Assembly: GCA_964451785.1 (NCBI GenBank)
Contig: CAYVJG010000039.1
Span: 1 to 26,377, forward strand
Direction: 5' to 3'
Origin: JAJYSO01 sp964451785
Lineage (GTDB): Bacteria > Bacteroidota > Bacteroidia > Flavobacteriales > Flavobacteriaceae
Length of the DNA: 26,377 nucleotides
The position numbers were made by a program, and so were the translations under genes. Positions 16,125 through 22,838 of this stretch are shown here, in pieces (within the stretch, counting starts at the first letter, position 1; each line of letters starts with the position of its first letter). The notes beneath the pieces are model-generated. The model was not told the DNA's origin. It saw nothing but the letters and a program-made list of their open reading frames with translations, and did not search any database.

Positions 16125-17174
16125 TTATTGTTTTTTCTGCTTTTGAATAGGCAGTGGATTGGCTGTGATTTCGCGGTATTCTTCGCGACTTCTGAAAATA
16201 TCTATGCTAGCATATACAGCTTTTCTAAACGAGCTGTAATCGGCAATACCTTTTCCGGCAATTTCATAAGCTGTACCGTGATCAGGTGAGGTGCGTACAG
16301 CGCTTAATCCTGCGGTATAGTTGACGCCTTTGCCAAATGATAGGGTTTTAAATGGTATTAAACCTTGATCGTGATAGGCGGCGATAACAGCATCAAATTG
16401 TTTGTAGTTTCCGGTGCCAAAAAAGCTGTCGGCAGCATAAGGGCCAAAAATTAAACTTCCATTGTCATTGAGTTTTTTGAGGGTTGGTTTTAAGATGTCG
16501 TCATCTTCTTTGCCTATCACGCCATTGTCACCACTGTGAGGATTGATACCTAAAACTGCAATTTTAGGTTTGCGAATTTTAAAATCGCGCACTAAACTCT
16601 CTTCAATGAGTTTTACTTTTTGCATGATGAGCTGTGGCGTGATGGTCTGTGCGATGTCTTTGACAGGAACATGATCAGTTAATAGACCGACTTTAAGATC
16701 ACCACTAATCATAAACATCAGGCTATTACCTTTGAGTTCTTTAGCTAAATAATCAGTGTGTCCCGGAAAATGAAAACGTTCAGATTGAATAACATTTTTA
16801 TTGATAGGAGCGGTGACTAAGGTGTCTATTTCCTTTTGTTTCAGGGCTTTTACGGCGGCTTCTAAAGACTTTAAAGTAAATTTACCTAAAGCTTTATCAG
16901 CGACGCCAAAGTTTAATTCTACGCGCTCTTGCCATACATTAACCACGTTGACTTTTCCGTCAACAGCTTGCTTAGCTTGGTCGATTTCGTGAAAATTAAG
17001 GCTGAGCTTAAAGTGTTTTTTTAAGAAACTCAATAATTTTTTGTTGGCAAAAATGACGGGTGTACAGAGCTCAAGCATATGTTCATCTTGAAATGTCTTT
17101 AATACAATTTCGCTGCCAATACCATTGAGGTCGCCAATGCTAATGCCTATTTTTAGTTTTTTTGCGTCTTCCAA
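16125..17174 (-). CDS. pdxA: 4-hydroxythreonine-4-phosphate dehydrogenase
   Basis: PdxA oxidises 4-phosphohydroxy-L-threonine in the DXP-dependent pathway to pyridoxal 5'-phosphate. The 349-residue length is typical. Landmarks are ISIGDLNGIGSEI near the start, VTAPINKNVI, the metal-binding His in FPGHTDYLAKE, LLTDHVPV, GINPHSGDNGVIGKED, YHDQGLIPFKTL and VRTSPDHGTAYEIAGK. The last blocks supply the conserved metal-binding histidines. It is divergent from riboflavin synthase across a 122-bp region with an inverted repeat. A minus-strand -7-like TAAATTTG lies at 17217-17224. Confidence 0.96.
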   Translation of the reverse strand: MEDAKKLKIGISIGDLNGIGSEIVLKTFQDEHMLELCTPVIFANKKLLSFLKKHFKLSLNFHEIDQAKQAVDGKVNVVNVWQERVELNFGVADKALGKFTLKSLEAAVKALKQKEIDTLVTAPINKNVIQSERFHFPGHTDYLAKELKGNSLMFMISGDLKVGLLTDHVPVKDIAQTITPQLIMQKVKLIEESLVRDFKIRKPKIAVLGINPHSGDNGVIGKEDDDILKPTLKKLNDNGSLIFGPYAADSFFGTGNYKQFDAVIAAYHDQGLIPFKTLSFGKGVNYTAGLSAVRTSPDHGTAYEIAGKGIADYSSFRKAVYASIDIFRSREEYREITANPLPIQKQKKQ

Positions 17175-17242
17175 AGTGACTGTATTTTTGTCTTACCTAG
17201 ACGATTTAAAGTTATGCAAATTTATGCATACTCAAAAGGCTT

Positions 17243-17261
17243 AGGTAAATAATGTTTACCT
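17243..17261. promoter_or_regulatory. Inverted repeat between divergent pdxA and riboflavin synthase genes
   Basis: AGGTAAA-TAATG-TTTACCT is a 7-bp perfect inverted repeat with a 5-bp spacer. It lies between a minus-strand -7-like box for pdxA (17217-17224) and a plus-strand near-match TACACTTG (17263-17270) for riboflavin synthase. Position and symmetry suit a dimeric regulator site, but no regulator is known. Confidence 0.35.
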
Positions 17262-17296
17262 TTACACTTGCAAATGTAATTAAATAATCAACATCT

Positions 17297-17884
17297 ATGT
17301 TTACAGGAATCGTTGAAGAACTAGGAAAGGTTGTTCGCTTAGCGCGAGAAGAAGAAAATCTCCATATCACTGTTGCGGCTCAATTTGCTAATCAGCTAAA
17401 AATAGACCAAAGTGTAGCGCATAATGGGGTGTGCTTGACAGTGGTTGACGTGCAGGAAGATACTTTTACAGTTACCGCCATAGCCGAAACTTTATCGCGT
17501 ACTAATCTAGGCGATTTGCAAGTGGGAGATATCTTAAATCTTGAGCGCGGAATGATTTTAAACGAGCGATTAGACGGGCATATCGTGCAAGGTCACGTTG
17601 ATCAAACCGGCCTGTGTACCGCTGTAGAATCGCAAGAGGGTAGTCATGTGTTTAGATTTAAATACGAAGCTGCAAACAAGAATGTGACTATTGAAAAAGG
17701 GTCAATTACGGTTAATGGCGTGAGCTTAACCGTGGTTGATAGTGATTTGGATAGTTTTAGTGTAGCGATTATTCCTTATACCTTGGCGCATACAAACTTT
17801 AAAACTTTAAAAGTAGGCGATACCGTAAATTTAGAGTTTGATGTCATCGGAAAATATGTTAAACGTTTGATGGCCATCAGGTAA
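17297..17884 (+). CDS. ribE: Riboflavin synthase, alpha subunit
   Basis: This enzyme dismutates two 6,7-dimethyl-8-ribityllumazine molecules to riboflavin. The 195-residue product has two tandem lumazine-binding barrels: MFTGIVEELGKV at the start of the first, with AHNGVCLTVVDV, TLSRTNLGDL and GDILNLERGM; and a second with LDGHIVQGHVDQTG, GSITVNGVSLTVVD, LAHTNFKTLKVGDTVNLEFDVIGKYVKR. The N-terminal MFTGIVE and the duplicated VNGVSLT-type motifs are diagnostic. No other rib genes are adjacent. The symbol ribE (also ribC in some species) is used for this function; naming varies. Confidence 0.95.
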   Translation: MFTGIVEELGKVVRLAREEENLHITVAAQFANQLKIDQSVAHNGVCLTVVDVQEDTFTVTAIAETLSRTNLGDLQVGDILNLERGMILNERLDGHIVQGHVDQTGLCTAVESQEGSHVFRFKYEAANKNVTIEKGSITVNGVSLTVVDSDLDSFSVAIIPYTLAHTNFKTLKVGDTVNLEFDVIGKYVKRLMAIR

Positions 17885-18030
17885 ACTTATCTGATATTGG
17901 GATAGTTAGATTTTATTTTAAAAAACTGAGCTGTTATACTTGCCTATAAGCTCGGGATTATCTATTTTTGGCCTCGTTCTAAAAAAAGAAGTTTATTCTG
18001 TTTTTTTGCAAGAATATTTTTTTTAAAACA

Positions 18031-18104
18031 GGTCCTATAGCTCAGCTGGTTAGAGCATCAGACTCATAATCTGAGGGTCCCTGGTTCGAGCCCAGGTGGG
18101 ACCA
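18031..18104 (+). tRNA. tRNA-Met (anticodon CAT)
   Basis: A full cloverleaf is visible. The acceptor GGTCCTA pairs with TGGGACC (one G-U); the D arm contains AGCTCAGCTGGTTAGAGC; the anticodon arm is TCAGA-CTCATAA-TCTGA with CAT at 18065-18067; the T arm is CCTGG-TTCGAGC-CCAGG. The discriminator is A and the CCA is not encoded. A CAT anticodon also occurs in initiator tRNA and in tRNA-Ile2. The G1-C72 pair argues against an initiator, and the sequence looks most like elongator Met, but Ile2 is not excluded. Confidence 0.93.
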
Positions 18105-18118
18105 CATTTTTGACAAAG

Positions 18119-18149
18119 GCTACTTCTTTTATTAGAGGTAGCTTTTTTT
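18119..18149 (+). terminator. Terminator of the tRNA gene
   Basis: GCTACTTCT (18119-18127) and AGAGGTAGC (18134-18142) pair over 9 bp with one wobble around a 6-nt loop, followed by seven T residues. Confidence 0.85.
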
Positions 18150-18180
18150 ATTATTGAGAATTTGGGCGAGAAGCCAGGCA

Positions 18181-18221
18181 TTGAGCTTGTCGAAATGTTT
18201 ACCCTGAGCTTTGTCGAAGGG
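18181..18221. repeat. Paired TGAGCTTGTCGAA-type short repeats
   Basis: TTGAGCTTGTCGAAATG (18181-18197) and CCCTGAGCTTTGTCGAAGGG (18202-18221) are two copies of one short motif in direct repeat; the second is itself flanked by CCCT/AGGG. The reverse-complement form recurs at 24876-24922. Confidence 0.5.
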
Positions 18222-18291
18222 AGCCCAGGTAGGGCCATAACCATAACCTTAAACGCAATTGACTGTTTTTTAGTTTTTTGCGCTTTTCTAT

Positions 18292-19485
18292 TTAAATTTT
18301 TGTGTAAAAAGGCTTGCTTGAGATTCTCGAGGAGGATCTCCTCAACTTAATCTCAAAGGTCGTCCCTTTTCCGAGTTCGCTTTTGAGTACTTTGATGTAG
18401 CCGTTGTGGTATTGCTCTACAATGCGTTTTGCAAGCGATAACCCAAGTCCCCAACCCCTTTTTTTGCTGGTGACACCAGGCTTGAAGATGGTTCTAAAAT
18501 CTTTTTTGGCAATGCCTTTTCCGGTATCACTGATACGCAGATAAGCCCATTTGTTATCGGCGGTGATGTGCAAATTAATTTTTCCTTTGCCGCGCGTCGC
18601 ATCGGCAGCATTTTTTACTAAATTTTCTATAGTCCAACTCAGTAATTGCTCATTGAGGTCGACGTTGATTTTTTGATTGGGTTTGTCAAGTGAAAATTGG
18701 ATTAATTTAGAACTCCGGCTTTCTAAATAAGCAAAAGCCGAAGCAGCAGTAGCTACTAAGTCGGCAGTTTCGAGTTTCGGTACCGATCCGATTTTAGAAA
18801 ATCGCTCGGTGATGGTGTTTAAACGATTGACATCTTTTTCCATTTCGATGATGTAATCCGGGTCTACGTGTTCTGTTTTTAAGAGTTCTATCCAACCTAC
18901 TAACGAAGATAGCGGCGTGCCGATTTGGTGCGCGGTTTCTTTAGCCATCCCGGCCCAGAGTTGATTTTGCTCGTTTGATTTTGAAATCTTGTAGAAATAA
19001 TACAAAGCTAAAAGAAACAAAACCACTACACTTATAATAATCAGCGGAAAGAATTTAGTCTTTTTAATAAAACTCGAATTTCCGTAATATACAATTTCAT
19101 AGAGCTTATTGTCGTGATAAATTTCGATGGGCGTATATTGCTCGGCAAAAGTGAGCGACAATTTTTGTAGAGCTTCTTGAGATACGGAGTCGGTTGCAGA
19201 AATATTTCGGGCATTGTACACCTTGTCTTTTACCGAATATAAAATCATCGGTGTAGAGGTGTTTTTTTGGATGATAGACAATAATATCGGACTAAAACTG
19301 TTTTCAGAATTGCTGTTTTCTAGTAATTCCTTTTGAGCATCAACCCAAATCTCCATTTTTAGGCGTTCTTCCTTTTTAAGTTGATTAAAAAAGAGAATAA
19401 TATTCCAAATAAATAAACCTAATAAAAGCAGTGAACTGGTGATAATCAGCCAGCGTGCATAATTTTTTTTCTCCGAAAAAACCAT
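18292..19485 (-). CDS. Membrane sensor histidine kinase
   Basis: The 397-residue product has two membrane helices (about 13-33 and 146-165) enclosing a ~110-residue extracytoplasmic sensor region. The H-box LWAGMAKETAHQIGTPLSSL places the phosphorylated His at residue 186. The HATPase domain follows: NLVKNAADAT (N box, near 285), ISDTGKGI, GWGLGLSLAKRIV and GKGTTFEIKL. It has no receiver domain and no adjacent response regulator, so it is an orphan kinase of the Bacteroidota type with the HQIGTPL variant of the usual H-E/D pattern. Its partner and signal are unknown. A minus-strand -7-like TATCTTTC lies at 19505-19512. Confidence 0.92.
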   Translation of the reverse strand: MVFSEKKNYARWLIITSSLLLLGLFIWNIILFFNQLKKEERLKMEIWVDAQKELLENSNSENSFSPILLSIIQKNTSTPMILYSVKDKVYNARNISATDSVSQEALQKLSLTFAEQYTPIEIYHDNKLYEIVYYGNSSFIKKTKFFPLIIISVVVLFLLALYYFYKISKSNEQNQLWAGMAKETAHQIGTPLSSLVGWIELLKTEHVDPDYIIEMEKDVNRLNTITERFSKIGSVPKLETADLVATAASAFAYLESRSSKLIQFSLDKPNQKINVDLNEQLLSWTIENLVKNAADATRGKGKINLHITADNKWAYLRISDTGKGIAKKDFRTIFKPGVTSKKRGWGLGLSLAKRIVEQYHNGYIKVLKSELGKGTTFEIKLRRSSSRISSKPFYTKI

Positions 19486-19570
19486 TCGTTTTACATTTAA
19501 TGCAGAAAGATAAGGTTTTTTTAACTGCTTAACTTTCGTCGACTGAGTTTTTCATTCTTTATGGAATACT

Positions 19571-19578
19571 TATCTTTG
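19571..19578 (+). promoter_or_regulatory. -7 box (TAnnTTTG) of the flavin reductase-like gene
   Basis: TATCTTTG matches TAnnTTTG exactly, 25 bp upstream of the ATG at 19604. Confidence 0.6.
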
Positions 19579-19603
19579 TACACTTATAAAAACCAACCAA
19601 CTT

Positions 19604-20488
19604 ATGCGTTCAATTCAACCCGGAGATATATCCGTTAAAAAATTTTATGGACTGATGGTCAGTTCAGTCGGGCCACGTCCCATCGCACTAGCAAGTACCG
19701 TTAATACTGAAGGGCAACCCAATTTGGCGCCGTTTAGTTGCTTTAATTTTTTTGGCGCTAATCCGCCACTTTTGGTGTTTTCACCTATGCGTCGCATCAC
19801 AAACGCTGAAACAAAACACACCCTGCACAATATTGAAGCGACTAGAGAAGTTGTCATTAACGTTGTTAACTACAATATGGTTCACCAAGTATCTTTGGCG
19901 AGTATGAGTTTTGGCGATGGTGTCAACGAATTTGAAAAAACGGGCTTAACTATGTGCGATGGCGATTTGGTAAGCCCTAAACGCGTAGCTGAATCACCAG
20001 TACAATACGAGTGTAAAGTGCGCGATATTATTTATACAGGTGACAAAGGCGGAGCAGCTAACTTGGTGATTTGTGAAGTGGTCAAAATGCACATCGCCGA
20101 TGAAGTGCTCTATGCTGATACTAAAATTGATCAAGAAAAATTAGACCAGGTAGCCCGTATGGGGGGCGGTTGGTACACGCGTGCCAAGGAAGGAATGTTT
20201 GAAGTGCCTAAACCTACAGATCACATCGGAATGGGCGTCGATCAATTGCCGGAAGTTATAAAAAACAGTACGGTGTTAACCGGAAATGATTTGGCTCAAC
20301 TCGCTAATTTTAGTCAGCAACCCACAACAGAAAAAATTGAAAATTATATTCATAACCAAGGATTAACTGCTATTATTGCAGACCAAACACTAGTCGAGAA
20401 TCATCATTTGGCGCAAGATTTGATCAGTCAGCATAAAGTGGAAGAAGCTTGGTGTATTTTATTAGCAAAAACAGTAAAAACAATTTAA
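19604..20488 (+). CDS. Flavin reductase family protein (FMN-binding split barrel)
   Basis: The 294-residue product has an N-terminal flavin-reductase-like split barrel (about 1-205): GPRPIALASTVNTEGQPNLAPFSCFNFFGANPPLLVFSPMRR is the family core, with the ...NVVNYNMVHQVSLASM segment and SPVQYECKVRDII in place of the flavin-phosphate and dimer loops. The last ~85 residues are a helical extension (EVIKNSTVLTGNDLAQLAN..., ending HKVEEAWCILLAKTVKTI). Family members reduce or bind FMN, but the substrate here cannot be inferred. The DUF3127 gene starts 4 bp after its stop, so they are almost certainly cotranscribed. Confidence 0.85.
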   Translation: MRSIQPGDISVKKFYGLMVSSVGPRPIALASTVNTEGQPNLAPFSCFNFFGANPPLLVFSPMRRITNAETKHTLHNIEATREVVINVVNYNMVHQVSLASMSFGDGVNEFEKTGLTMCDGDLVSPKRVAESPVQYECKVRDIIYTGDKGGAANLVICEVVKMHIADEVLYADTKIDQEKLDQVARMGGGWYTRAKEGMFEVPKPTDHIGMGVDQLPEVIKNSTVLTGNDLAQLANFSQQPTTEKIENYIHNQGLTAIIADQTLVENHHLAQDLISQHKVEEAWCILLAKTVKTI

Positions 20489-20491
20489 ATT

Positions 20492-20881
20492 ATGGAAGTT
20501 CAAGGACGGATAAAAGAGATTTTTGATACAAAATCATACGGCAGTAATGGGTTTCAAAAACGTCAGTTGGTGGTCACTACAGAAGAACAATATCCACAAC
20601 ACATACTTATAGATTTTGTTCAAGATAAAACGAGTTTACTCGATCAATATCAAAAAGGTCAATTGGTAAAAGTAAGCATTGATTTGCGCGGTCGCGAGTG
20701 GGTAAGTCCACAAGGCGAAACTAAATATTTCGTGTCTATTAATGGATGGCGTATTGAAGCCGTAGGTCAACAACCACAAGCACAAGGCGGTGCTCCAGTG
20801 CCTCCACCAGATCAATTTGAACCGGCTCCTCCAACCGGTGGGTTTGAGGCAGATGGAGATGAAGACGATTTACCATTTTAA
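20492..20881 (+). CDS. DUF3127 OB-fold protein with SSB-like tail
   Basis: The 129-residue product begins MEVQGRIKEIFDTKSYGSNGFQKRQLVV and continues HILIDFVQDKTSLLDQYQKGQLVKVSIDLRGREW and YFVSINGWRIEAV, the DUF3127 (PF11325) pattern of a single OB fold. A Gln/Pro/Gly-rich linker (about 92-118) leads to an acidic C-terminus DGDEDDLPF. This layout - OB fold, flexible linker, acidic tip ending in hydrophobic-Pro-Phe - copies single-stranded DNA-binding protein. DNA binding and recruitment of SSB partners are inference. It starts 4 bp after the flavin reductase-like gene and is followed by a truncated MITE copy and a terminator. Confidence 0.85.
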   Translation: MEVQGRIKEIFDTKSYGSNGFQKRQLVVTTEEQYPQHILIDFVQDKTSLLDQYQKGQLVKVSIDLRGREWVSPQGETKYFVSINGWRIEAVGQQPQAQGGAPVPPPDQFEPAPPTGGFEADGDEDDLPF

Positions 20882-20890
20882 ACACTGTTA

Positions 20891-20956
20891 ATACGAAAAT
20901 GATTTTTGAAATAGACCAAACATTTGTTGTGAAAATTTCAAAAATCACTTCTGTAT
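20891..20956 (-). mobile_element. MITE-like repeat, internally deleted copy (66 bp)
   Basis: The left end ATACGAAAATGATTTTTGAAATAGACCAA closely follows the end of the 162-bp element (as it reads at 21732 on the plus strand). The right end finishes AAAAATCACTTCTGTAT, the mirror-image terminus. The ~95-bp central part is missing, so the two arms nearly abut and form one long imperfect palindrome. The flanks are again TA on the left and AA on the right. It lies 9 bp after the DUF3127 stop. Confidence 0.6.
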
Positions 20957-20969
20957 AATTCATTAAGTT

Positions 20970-21008
20970 GAAAATCCGACCTTTAGAAAGTCGGATTTTC
21001 TAATTTTT
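20970..21008 (+). terminator. Terminator between the DUF3127 gene and aat
   Basis: GAAAATCCGAC (20970-20980) and GTCGGATTTTC (20990-21000) form an 11-bp perfect stem, followed by TAATTTTT. It ends only about a dozen bases before the aat start codon, leaving almost no room for an aat promoter downstream. Confidence 0.75.
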
Positions 21009-21020
21009 ATAAGTTTAAAT

Positions 21021-21653
21021 ATGGCTTTGTATTCCAGTTTTCCAGATCCTAATTTATCTGAAGATGACGGCTTGCTAGCTGTCGGTGGCGATTTGTCTCC
21101 CGAACGCTTACTGGAGGCATATCACATGGGAATTTTTCCGTGGTATAACGCCGATGATCCCATTTTATGGTGGTCGCCAAATCCGCGTATGGTCTTGTAT
21201 CCTGAAAAACTACGCATTTCAAAAAGCATGAAGCAGCTGTTCAAAAAACAAGCTTTTACCGTCACCTTTAATCGCGCTTTTAGAGAAGTGATGGAAAATT
21301 GTGCAGACATTGACCGCCCGGGACAAAACGGCACTTGGATTGTTTTGGATATGATTGATGCCTATTGCCGATTACACGATTTGGGTTATGCACAATCTGT
21401 TGAGGTGTGGCAAGAGGAGCAATTGGTTGGTGGACTTTACGGTGTTTACCTACCTGAAAAACGCCTGTTTTGTGGAGAGAGCATGTTTGCTAAAGTCAGT
21501 AATGCCTCAAAATACGGATTCATCACTTGGGTGCAGTTTTTACTGTCTAAAGGGGTTGAGTTAATTGACTGTCAGGTGTATTCAAAACACCTTGAAAGTC
21601 TTGGTGCTCAAGAAATTCCACGTGTTGATTTCTTACGCTTCTTACAGCAATAA
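21021..21653 (+). CDS. aat: Leucyl/phenylalanyl-tRNA-protein transferase
   Basis: Aat attaches Leu or Phe to proteins with N-terminal Arg or Lys, marking them for degradation by ClpS/ClpAP (N-degron pathway). The 210-residue length is normal. Landmarks are FPDPNLSEDDGLLAVGGDLSPERLLEAYHMGIFPWY, the signature WWSPNPRMVLYPE, GTWIVLDMIDAYCRLHDLGYAQSVEVW, LVGGLYGVYL, FCGESMFAKVSNASKYGF and LIDCQVYSKHLESLGAQEIPR. The ATG lies just after a strong terminator hairpin, so transcription may depend on readthrough or on a promoter inside the upstream MITE-like repeat. It is followed by a hairpin (21684-21712). Confidence 0.96.
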   Translation: MALYSSFPDPNLSEDDGLLAVGGDLSPERLLEAYHMGIFPWYNADDPILWWSPNPRMVLYPEKLRISKSMKQLFKKQAFTVTFNRAFREVMENCADIDRPGQNGTWIVLDMIDAYCRLHDLGYAQSVEVWQEEQLVGGLYGVYLPEKRLFCGESMFAKVSNASKYGFITWVQFLLSKGVELIDCQVYSKHLESLGAQEIPRVDFLRFLQQ

Positions 21654-21683
21654 GTTATACCGATTAGAATTGTTTCTCAGCAT

Positions 21684-21712
21684 CTTTTCTAAAGTTCAAA
21701 ACTTTAGAAAAG
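21684..21712. repeat. 13-bp perfect hairpin, probable terminator of aat
   Basis: CTTTTCTAAAGTT (21684-21696) and AACTTTAGAAAAG (21700-21712) are perfect complements with a CAA loop, 31 bp past the aat stop. There is no T-tract. The arms match those at 11242-11270 except for one compensated position. Confidence 0.7.
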
Positions 21713-21731
21713 TCAGACCGTTATTTCTATA

Positions 21732-21893
21732 ATACGGAAATGATTTTTAAAATAGACTAAATATTTTGTCGTTAAAATTTCAAAGGTCAAGGCAAAAAGC
21801 ACAGGCATAGCCATAGCTATGACGAGCATTTATAACGCAGAGATTTTTAATTTTAACAGGAAGATTGGTCCATTTTGAATGTCACTTCCGTAT
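21732..21893 (-). mobile_element. MITE-like repeat, copy 2 (162 bp, inverted)
   Basis: This is the reverse complement of the element at 55-216, with the same 162-bp length and, by eye, 160 identical positions. Plus-strand ends are ATACGGAAATGA and TCACTTCCGTAT. It sits between aat and the menB promoter, about 70 bp before the -7 box. No ORF in it has a credible start. Confidence 0.8.
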
Positions 21894-21964
21894 AAATCCA
21901 GTTCTTCTAGCTTAACATTTTGAGAGTCCTTAAACAGTAGCCGCCCAAACCGCAATAAAAAACT

Positions 21965-21972
21965 TATTTTTG
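21965..21972 (+). promoter_or_regulatory. -7 box (TAnnTTTG) of menB
   Basis: TATTTTTG matches TAnnTTTG exactly and lies 23 bp before the menB ATG. Confidence 0.55.
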
Positions 21973-21995
21973 CGTAGAATGAAAACTCAAATCTG

Positions 21996-22838
21996 ATGAA
22001 AACTATTCCTTGGGAAACCGCAAAAGAATACGAAGATATCACCTATAAAAAGTGTAATCATGTGGCGCGTATAGCTTTTAATCGCCCTGAAGTGCGCAAT
22101 GCTTTCCGCCCACAAACTACCTCTGAATTAATTGATGCGTTTCACGATGCGCAAGAAGACACCTCTATCGGGGTAATCTTGTTGTCGGCAGAAGGACCTT
22201 CGCCTAAAGATGGTGTTTATGCTTTTTGCAGCGGCGGCGATCAAAAAGCCCGTGGTCAAAAAGGCTATGTTGGTCAAGATGGTATGCACCGTTTAAATAT
22301 TTTAGATGTACAACGCCAAATTCGCTTTATGCCTAAGGCTGTGATAGCTGTTGTGCCAGGTTGGGCCGTTGGCGGAGGACATAGCTTACATGTAGTTTGC
22401 GATATGACGATTGCCAGTAAGGAACACGCTATTTTTAAGCAAACTGACGCTGATGTAACGAGTTTTGATGCGGGCTATGGCTCGGCTTATCTCGCTAAAA
22501 TGGTAGGGCAAAAAAAGGCGCGCGAAATTTTCTTTTTAGGACGCAATTACTCTGCTCAAGAAGCTTTTGAAATGGGCATGGTCAACAAAGTGGTGCCGCA
22601 CGATGAGCTCGAAGCCACCGCTTATGAATGGGCACAAGAAATTATCACCACCAAATCACCAACATCTATTAAAATGCTCAAATTTGCTATGAATTTGACT
22701 GATGATGGTATGGTAGGACAGCAAGTCTTCGCCGGAGAAGCTACACGCTTGGCCTACATGACCGATGAAGCTAAAGAAGGCCGCGATGCTTTTCTTGAAA
22801 AACGTCAACCTAATTTTGAAAAGAAATGGCTCCCATAA
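21996..22838 (+). CDS. menB: 1,4-dihydroxy-2-naphthoyl-CoA synthase
   Basis: MenB cyclises o-succinylbenzoyl-CoA to 1,4-dihydroxy-2-naphthoyl-CoA in menaquinone synthesis, the respiratory quinone of flavobacteria. The 280-residue crotonase-fold protein shows RIAFNRPEVRNAFRPQTTSEL, the oxyanion-hole segments FCSGGDQKARG and GWAVGGGHSLHVVCDMTIAS, and the MenB-specific DADVTSFDAGYGSAYLAKMVGQKKARE. The C-terminus EGRDAFLEKRQPNFEKKWLP is typical. No other men gene is in the window. The next gene overlaps its 3' end by 13 bp. Confidence 0.96.
   Translation: MKTIPWETAKEYEDITYKKCNHVARIAFNRPEVRNAFRPQTTSELIDAFHDAQEDTSIGVILLSAEGPSPKDGVYAFCSGGDQKARGQKGYVGQDGMHRLNILDVQRQIRFMPKAVIAVVPGWAVGGGHSLHVVCDMTIASKEHAIFKQTDADVTSFDAGYGSAYLAKMVGQKKAREIFFLGRNYSAQEAFEMGMVNKVVPHDELEATAYEWAQEIITTKSPTSIKMLKFAMNLTDDGMVGQQVFAGEATRLAYMTDEAKEGRDAFLEKRQPNFEKKWLP

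Noticed and set aside
17214..17230. TATGCA...TATGCATA palindrome in the pdxA upstream region as a regulator site
   Set aside because: It is short, AT-rich and overlaps the -7-like box; symmetry this weak is expected by chance.
18050..18244. 64-residue minus-strand ORF across the tRNA
   Set aside because: It overlaps a well-formed tRNA gene and its terminator; a chance reading frame.
21830..22042. 70-residue minus-strand ORF running through MITE copy 2 into menB
   Set aside because: It is antisense to the menB start, and most of it is repeat and promoter DNA.
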